A stretch of DNA of 11,007 bases from NCBI GenBank assembly GCA_017889845.1, contig JAGGAJ010000049.1:1-11007 (forward strand). The letters are read 5' to 3'. The stretch is from Deltaproteobacteria bacterium (GTDB taxonomy: Bacteria; Desulfobacterota; Deferrimicrobia; Deferrimicrobiales; Deferrimicrobiaceae). This document shows, piece by piece, positions 7,354-11,007 of the stretch; within the stretch, counting starts at the first letter, position 1; every line of letters begins with the position of its first letter. The position numbers and the translations under genes are program-made. The notes below the pieces were generated by a model that was given only the letters and a program-made list of their open reading frames with translations, was not told the DNA's origin and ran no database searches.

Positions 7354-7443
7354 CACCTGGGAAGGTGATGAGATTCTCCGGCATCTCATCGGCTACCGAT
7401 CCCCCGTACTTCAGTACGGTTTCCGGGGGACGGCACCGTCACC
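7354..7443 (-). other. Dense cluster of inverted repeats in the spacer between ilvD and the lipoprotein gene
   Basis: Five hairpins can be drawn almost end to end: 7354-7358/7363-7367 (5 bp), 7367-7374/7383-7390 (8 bp, perfect, 8-base loop), 7388-7392/7396-7400 (5 bp), 7404-7409/7414-7419 (6 bp with 4-base loop, competing with 7401-7405/7425-7429), and 7429-7433/7436-7440. In addition 7364-7368 can pair with 7439-7443 and close the whole set as a multi-branch junction. None is followed by a T run. It may be the ilvD 3' end, a structured 5' leader of the lipoprotein message, or a palindromic repeat element. I could not match it by eye to a known riboswitch class. Confidence 0.45.
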
Positions 7444-7458
7444 GCCGGGGAAGCAGGG

Positions 7459-9129
7459 TCAATCCCACTTCAGGATGGCTCCGGTACTGGCGCTGGTGGC
7501 CATGGAGGCGTATTTCCCCAAGGAGCCGGTCGGTTTATCCTTCGGGGGCATCTTCCATTTCTTGCGCCGTTCGGATAGTTCCGCGTCGGAGACGAGCAGC
7601 TCGAGCTTGCGTGCCGGGATGTCCAGCCGGATCCGGTCCCCGCTTCGGACCAGGGCGATCGCCCCCCCCGCCGCCGCCTCGGGCGAGACGTGCCCGACGG
7701 TGGCTCCCCGCGTCCCCCCCGAGAAGCGCCCGTCGGTGACCATCGCCACCTTGTCGCCCAGCCCCTCCCCCATGATGTACGAGGTGGGGGCCAGCATCTC
7801 CTGCATCCCCGGCCCGCCCTTGGGCCCCTCGTACCGGATCACCACGAAGTCCCCCGCGGACACCTTCCCGCCGAGGATTCCCTCGCACGCCTCGTCCTGG
7901 GACTCGAAGATCACCGCGGGCCCTTCGAACACGAGCATCTTCGGGTCCACCCCCGCCGTCTTGACCACCGCCCCTTCCGGCGCGAGGCTGCCGTAGAGGA
8001 CGGCGAGCCCCCCTTCCCTGCTGTACGGGTTGGCCAGGATCCGGATGACCTCCGGGTCCTTCGTCCCCGCGCCCGCCACGTTCTCGGCAAGCGTCTTTCC
8101 CGTCACGGTGATGCAGTCCGGCTTCATGAGCCCCGGGACCTTGAAGAGTCCGGCGAGGATCGCCGGGATCCCCCCCGCGCGGTCCACGTCCTCCATGTGG
8201 TGCTGCGAGGATGGCGACACCTTGCACAATGTCGGCGTCTTCCGGGAGATGGCGTCGATGCGGGCCAGGTCGTACGCCACGCCCGCCTCGTTCGCGATCG
8301 CCAGGGTGTGGAGGATCGTGTTCGTGGAACCCCCCATCGCCATGTCGAGGGCGATGGCGTTGTCGAAGGCGTCCCGCGTCGCGATGTCGCGGGGCTTGAT
8401 GTCCCTGCGGATCAGCTCCATCAGCCGGAACGCCGCGTCGCGGTAAAACCCTTCGCGGCGCCGGTCGACGGCCAGCACCGACCCGCTGCCGGGAAGCGAC
8501 ATCCCCAGCGCCTCGCACAGACAGTTCATGGAGTTCGCGGTGAACATGCCGGAGCAGCTGCCGCAGGTGGGGCACCCGTGGTCCTCGAGCTCCTTGAGCG
8601 CCTCCTCGGAGAGGTTCCCGAGCTTATACGCCGCAACCCCCTCGAATACGGTGATCAGGTCCACGACCCGCCCGCTCTTCGTCACCCCCGCCTTCATCGG
8701 GCCGCCGGAGACGAAGACCGTTGGGACGTTGCACCGCATCGCCGCCATGAGCATCCCCGGGACGATCTTGTCGCAGTTGGGGATGCAGATCATGCCGTCG
8801 AAACAGTGGGCCCTGATCATCGTCTCCACGGAGTCGGCGATGATCTCCCGCGACGGCAGGGAGTAGAGCATCCCCCCGTGCCCCATGGCGATCCCGTCGT
8901 CCACCCCGATCGTGTTGAACTCGAACGGGACGCCGCCGGCCTCCCGGACGCACTGCTTCACGTACTCCCCCACCTTGTTCAGGTGGACGTGGCCGGGGAC
9001 GATCTCGACGAAGGAGTTGCACACGGCGACGAACGGCTTCCCCATGTCGGCGTCGGTGACGCCGGTGGCCTTCAGCAGGCTGCGGTGCGGGGCCCGCTCG
9101 AACCCTTTCTTGATGACGTCGGAGCGCAT
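7459..9129 (-). CDS. ilvD: Dihydroxy-acid dehydratase IlvD
   Basis: A 556-residue cytoplasmic iron-sulfur enzyme. It dehydrates 2,3-dihydroxy-isovalerate and its methylvalerate homologue in the valine, leucine and isoleucine pathway. Both family signatures are present: CDKIVPGM starting at C119, and FSGGTRGATVGHVSPE near the C-terminus. Likely cluster ligands are C37 (AVCNSF), C119 (PNCDK) and C192 in CPTCGSCSGMFTANS (186-200). Length is normal. The ATG at 9129 is fixed by an AGGAGGT site 6 bases upstream and by the conserved opening MRSDVIKKGFERAPHRSLL. The frame stays open upstream to 9327, but that part only reads the neighbouring remnant out of frame. No ilvB, ilvN or ilvC is nearby, so the gene is isolated from its pathway. 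A weak TATACC (9166-9171) could be its -10. Confidence 0.97.
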   Translation of the reverse strand: MRSDVIKKGFERAPHRSLLKATGVTDADMGKPFVAVCNSFVEIVPGHVHLNKVGEYVKQCVREAGGVPFEFNTIGVDDGIAMGHGGMLYSLPSREIIADSVETMIRAHCFDGMICIPNCDKIVPGMLMAAMRCNVPTVFVSGGPMKAGVTKSGRVVDLITVFEGVAAYKLGNLSEEALKELEDHGCPTCGSCSGMFTANSMNCLCEALGMSLPGSGSVLAVDRRREGFYRDAAFRLMELIRRDIKPRDIATRDAFDNAIALDMAMGGSTNTILHTLAIANEAGVAYDLARIDAISRKTPTLCKVSPSSQHHMEDVDRAGGIPAILAGLFKVPGLMKPDCITVTGKTLAENVAGAGTKDPEVIRILANPYSREGGLAVLYGSLAPEGAVVKTAGVDPKMLVFEGPAVIFESQDEACEGILGGKVSAGDFVVIRYEGPKGGPGMQEMLAPTSYIMGEGLGDKVAMVTDGRFSGGTRGATVGHVSPEAAAGGAIALVRSGDRIRLDIPARKLELLVSDAELSERRKKWKMPPKDKPTGSLGKYASMATSASTGAILKWD

Positions 9130-9135
9130 CGTTCT

Positions 9136-9142
9136 ACCTCCT
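9136..9142 (-). promoter_or_regulatory. Strong ribosome binding site of ilvD
   Basis: AGGAGGT on the minus strand, 6 bases before the ATG at 9129. It is the best Shine-Dalgarno sequence in the window. It decides the start against the longer open frame that reaches 9327. Confidence 0.85.
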
Positions 9143-9161
9143 GCCGGGCGGGAATCGTGGT

Positions 9162-9499
9162 TCAGGGTATACAGGATATCGCGGATTCGAGTCCGGCGAG
9201 GTCCGAAAGGGCTTCCCGGAGCTCCTTCATCCGGGCGGGGTTCCCCTTCCAGCCCGGCATCTCGCCGAGGAGGGCATCGGTGAGCCTCCCCGCGATCCGG
9301 TCCCGTCCCGCAGATATTCCCGGACATCCGATCGCATCCCCTCGAAGCCGGGACGGTTGGAGACCCGGAGGATCCGCCACTCCTTCTTCGTCCGGGAGAT
9401 CGCCTGGCTCCGGGTGAATTCGATCACCGACGCGAGCTCTGCTCCGGATACCAGGTCCGCCTTCGTCAACAGGATGGTCACGTCCGGCGTGTCGCGGGT
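9162..9499 (-). pseudogene. Frameshifted, N-terminally truncated remnant resembling the end of a GTPase domain
   Basis: The first part, 9499-9310, reads TRDTPDVTILLTKADLVSG and continues with ASVIEFTRSQAISRTK, ILRVSNRPGFEGM and REYLRD. TKAD after a hydrophobic strand looks like the G4 motif of a GTPase, with a C-terminal helix after it, as in dynamin-like or related GTPases; this is a moderate guess. No P-loop or DxxG part exists upstream, because the ATPase gene ends there. The reading then shifts: GGGAC occurs twice in tandem (plus-strand GTCCC at 9300-9304 and 9305-9309). Removing one copy restores REYLRDRIAGRL, which continues in the other frame as DALLGEMPGWKGNPARMKEL to the TGA at 9162. 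Remaining separate frames are a GTG-started piece 9481-9227 and the tail. It could be a decayed gene or, less likely, an assembly error. Confidence 0.6.
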
Positions 9500-10381
9500 T
9501 CAGGGGAAGCGGACCCCGAGGCGGCCTGCGAGGTCGTCGATGAACTGCTTCGCCACCCGTCCGCTGCGCGACCCGGCGTTGAGGGCCCACCGCAGCGCCT
9601 CCTCCCGGAGCGTCCCGGGATCGACGGGAAGGCGCATCTTCCGCGCGTACGACTCCGCCACGGCGAGGTACGTGTCCTGGTCGAACCGGTAGAATCCGAG
9701 CTGCAGTCCGAACCGGTCGGAGAGGGAAAGCTTCTCGGAAATTGCCTCCTCCGGGTGGATCTCGTCCTCCGCCCCCAGGTCGACGCGGCGCTCCGGCATC
9801 AGGTGCCGGCGGTTGGAGGTGGCGTAGATCAGGACGTTTTCCGGCCGTTCCTCCACGCCTCCGTCCAGCAGGGTCTTCAGGCCCCGGAAGTCCGCCTCTC
9901 CCTCGTCGAAGGAGAGGTCGTCGCAGAAGAGGATGAACCGGAACGGCAGCCCGCGCAGCTGCCCGGCGATCTTCGGGAAGGAGAAGAGGTCCCACCGGGC
10001 GATCTCCACGATCCGCAGGCCGCGCGAACCGAAAACCCCGAGCAGGCCCTTCACGCAAGACGACTTCCCGGTCCCGCGCTCCCCCCAGAGGAGGACGTGG
10101 TTCGCCGGGTACCCGTCGACGAACCGGGCGGTGTTGCGGAGGAGCTCCTCCTTCGCCCGGTCGATCCCCACCAGGTCGGAAAGGTCGACCCGGTGGGGAT
10201 GGTCCACGGGGGCGATCCGCCCCGACCCGCCGGAGCGCTCCCACCGGAAGGCCCGGTGGGAGTCGAAGACCGCCGGGTCGAACGCCGCCGGCTCCCGCTT
10301 CGGCAGGAGCGCCTCCGCGCGCTCGAGGACCCTCTCGAGTCGCCGCAGCGCCCCCTCCCAGGGGGGAGGGGTAGGCGTCAT
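9500..10381 (-). CDS. DUF815-family AAA+ ATPase
   Basis: A 293-residue predicted P-loop ATPase of the DUF815/COG2607 type; its cellular role is not established to my knowledge. An N-terminal helical part (1-60) leads to LVGIDRAKEELLRNT at 70-84. The Walker A is GERGTGKSS at 100-108 and the Walker B is FILFCDDLSF around D154-D155. A sensor-1-like Asn sits in YATSNRRHL (N190). SDRFGL carries a likely Arg finger (R223), and the lid ends with SGRVAKQFIDDLAG, which is where this family normally ends. The ATG at 10381 overlaps the stop of the reductase gene (ATGA), so translation is probably coupled. The longer frame to 10921 is only a shadow of the reductase gene. A GC-rich hairpin lies just inside the gene (10352-10371). 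The protein has no signal peptide or membrane segment, so it is cytoplasmic. Confidence 0.9.
   Translation of the reverse strand: MTPTPPPWEGALRRLERVLERAEALLPKREPAAFDPAVFDSHRAFRWERSGGSGRIAPVDHPHRVDLSDLVGIDRAKEELLRNTARFVDGYPANHVLLWGERGTGKSSCVKGLLGVFGSRGLRIVEIARWDLFSFPKIAGQLRGLPFRFILFCDDLSFDEGEADFRGLKTLLDGGVEERPENVLIYATSNRRHLMPERRVDLGAEDEIHPEEAISEKLSLSDRFGLQLGFYRFDQDTYLAVAESYARKMRLPVDPGTLREEALRWALNAGSRSGRVAKQFIDDLAGRLGVRFP
10352..10371 (-). other. GC-rich hairpin just after the start codon of the DUF815 gene
   Basis: The arms at 10352-10359 and 10364-10371 are perfect 8-bp inverted repeats with a 4-base loop. The hairpin begins 7 bases after the ATG and encodes Pro-Pro-Pro-Trp-Glu-Gly. A stem of this strength next to a start codon would hinder free ribosome entry and favour coupling to ribosomes ending on the overlapping upstream gene. 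This role is inferred; the repeat may be a by-product of GC-rich codons. Confidence 0.4.
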
Positions 10382-11007
10382 GGCATCTGGATCCCGCCGG
10401 AGACCGGCAGGTACGCCCCGGTGATGAAGCGCGCCTCGTCGGAGGCGAGGAAGAGCACCGCCCCCGCCACGTCCTCCGGGAGGCCGACGCGCTTGAGCGG
10501 CGTCATTTGCGCCGTCCCGTCCTTTTCCTTCTGCGTCAGGAACGACGTCGCGTCGGTCAGGGTCAGCCCCGGCGCCACGACGTTCACCCGCACGCCGAAG
10601 GGCCCCAGCTCCAGGGCGAGCGATTTCGCGAAGGAGTCCAGCCCCGACTTCGCGGTGCTGTGGGCGCAGAATCCCTCTCCCGGCTGTCGGGAGAGGCCGC
10701 TGCTGACGGCGATCACCGAACCCCTGCGCCGTTCTACCATCCCCGGCACGAACGCCTTGCAGCAGAAGAACGCGGCCGCGAGCTCCCCGGTGAACTTCTC
10801 CCGGAAATCGTCCCACTGGAACTTGAGGAATGGCGCGACAGGGAAGGAGATGGCGGCGTTCAGCACCAGCGCGTCCACGTTCCCGAGCTTCTCCGCGACC
10901 TCCCGCGCCATCGCCTCGCACTGGCCGGCATCGCGCACGTCCGCCTGCACGGCCACGGCGGTACCCCCGGTCTCCCGGATCGCCGCCACCACCTCCCCCG
11001 CCGCGGT
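10378..11007 (-). CDS. Short-chain dehydrogenase/reductase with altered catalytic tetrad (C-terminal part, cut by window edge)
   Basis: The last 209 residues of an SDR-fold oxidoreductase. The N-terminal TGxxxGIG nucleotide-binding motif is off the right edge. Visible family marks are AVQADVRD, the strand VDALVLNAA (in place of NNAG), the active-site strand SVIAVSSGLS, and VRVNVVAPGLT after the catalytic helix. The C-terminus has RVGLPEDVAGAVLFLASDEA and ITGAYLPVSGG, typical of FabG-like enzymes. The catalytic YxxxK is HSTAK here (His codon at 10660-10662), so Tyr is replaced by His while Ser and Lys are kept at the proper 13- and 4-residue spacing. The Asn of the N-S-Y-K tetrad also appears to be Glu (TGELAAAF). 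Substrate is unknown. The stop overlaps the start of the DUF815 gene by 4 bases, so the two form an operon. Confidence 0.9.
   Translation of the reverse strand, partial: TAAGEVVAAIRETGGTAVAVQADVRDAGQCEAMAREVAEKLGNVDALVLNAAISFPVAPFLKFQWDDFREKFTGELAAAFFCCKAFVPGMVERRRGSVIAVSSGLSRQPGEGFCAHSTAKSGLDSFAKSLALELGPFGVRVNVVAPGLTLTDATSFLTQKEKDGTAQMTPLKRVGLPEDVAGAVLFLASDEARFITGAYLPVSGGIQMP

Noticed and set aside
7323..7458. A cyclic-di-GMP-I (GEMM) riboswitch before the orphan lipoprotein
   Set aside because: Some pieces look alike (GGAAACC before a small hairpin, GGUAGCC after it), but the conserved GGCAAACC and GGGACGCAAAGCC segments are absent, so I do not name the class.
9166..9171. TATACC as the ilvD -10 promoter element
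   Set aside because: It matches only 4 of 6 bases and has no acceptable -35 at 17 bases, so it is mentioned with ilvD but not listed as a feature.
9130..9327. An N-terminal extension of ilvD of 66 codons
   Set aside because: The extension reads the upstream remnant out of frame. IlvD homologues start near the MRSDVIKKGF position, and a strong AGGAGGT site stands before that ATG.
7690..9417. A 575-codon plus-strand open frame antisense to ilvD
   Set aside because: The product is His/Arg/Val/Asp-rich with no domain, and the opposite strand holds an unmistakable ilvD.
9500..9502. The DUF815 stop codon TGA as a selenocysteine or read-through site, because the following remnant is in the same frame
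   Set aside because: DUF815 proteins end at about this place, the remnant frame itself is broken 190 bases later, and I see no convincing stem-loop right after the TGA.
10382..10921. An N-terminal extension of the DUF815 ATPase into the reductase gene (473-residue fusion)
   Set aside because: The added part is the SDR gene read in the wrong frame. The ATG overlapping the SDR stop gives the normal DUF815 length.

Overview
The window is GC-rich and every supported gene lies on the minus strand, so the reading order below runs from high to low coordinates. The gene content suggests a free-living Gram-negative anaerobe of the former Deltaproteobacteria (Desulfuromonadota/Geobacter-like or a related uncultured lineage). 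The reasons are inferred: two lipoproteins with lipoboxes, one of them starting Cys-Gly5; a gyrA - TPR lipoprotein - gpsA block that I recall from Geobacter-type genomes; and a short ungapped quinolinate synthase. No ribosomal RNA or other firm taxonomic marker is present.

Right part (11007 to 9130): the C-terminal part of a short-chain dehydrogenase/reductase runs in from the right edge. It overlaps by 4 bases (ATGA) a DUF815-type AAA+ ATPase. Directly after the ATPase stop is a broken coding remnant that resembles the back half of a GTPase domain. A 5-bp tandem duplication throws it out of frame.

Middle part (9129 to 6141): ilvD (dihydroxy-acid dehydratase, branched-chain amino acid synthesis) has a near-perfect ribosome binding site. 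A 136-bp spacer crowded with inverted repeats follows. Next comes an orphan lipoprotein with a C-terminal EF-hand-like calcium loop. That gene is closed by a perfect 16-bp hairpin.

Left part (6140 to 1): a compact run of five genes, gyrA - TPR lipoprotein - gpsA - nadA - mfd, with gaps of 3, 19, 4 and 10 bases. It looks like one operon read from a candidate promoter just upstream of gyrA. It combines DNA supercoiling, envelope assembly, glycerol-3-phosphate supply for phospholipids, the NAD precursor quinolinate, and transcription-coupled repair. mfd runs off the left edge.

Most of the window is ordinary housekeeping. The points worth a second look are the altered catalytic tetrad in the reductase, the structured leader before the orphan lipoprotein, the frameshifted remnant, and a natural Asn at the quinolone-contact position 83 of GyrA. 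I found no CRISPR array, insertion sequence, tRNA, rRNA or attachment site, and no convincing new multi-gene system.
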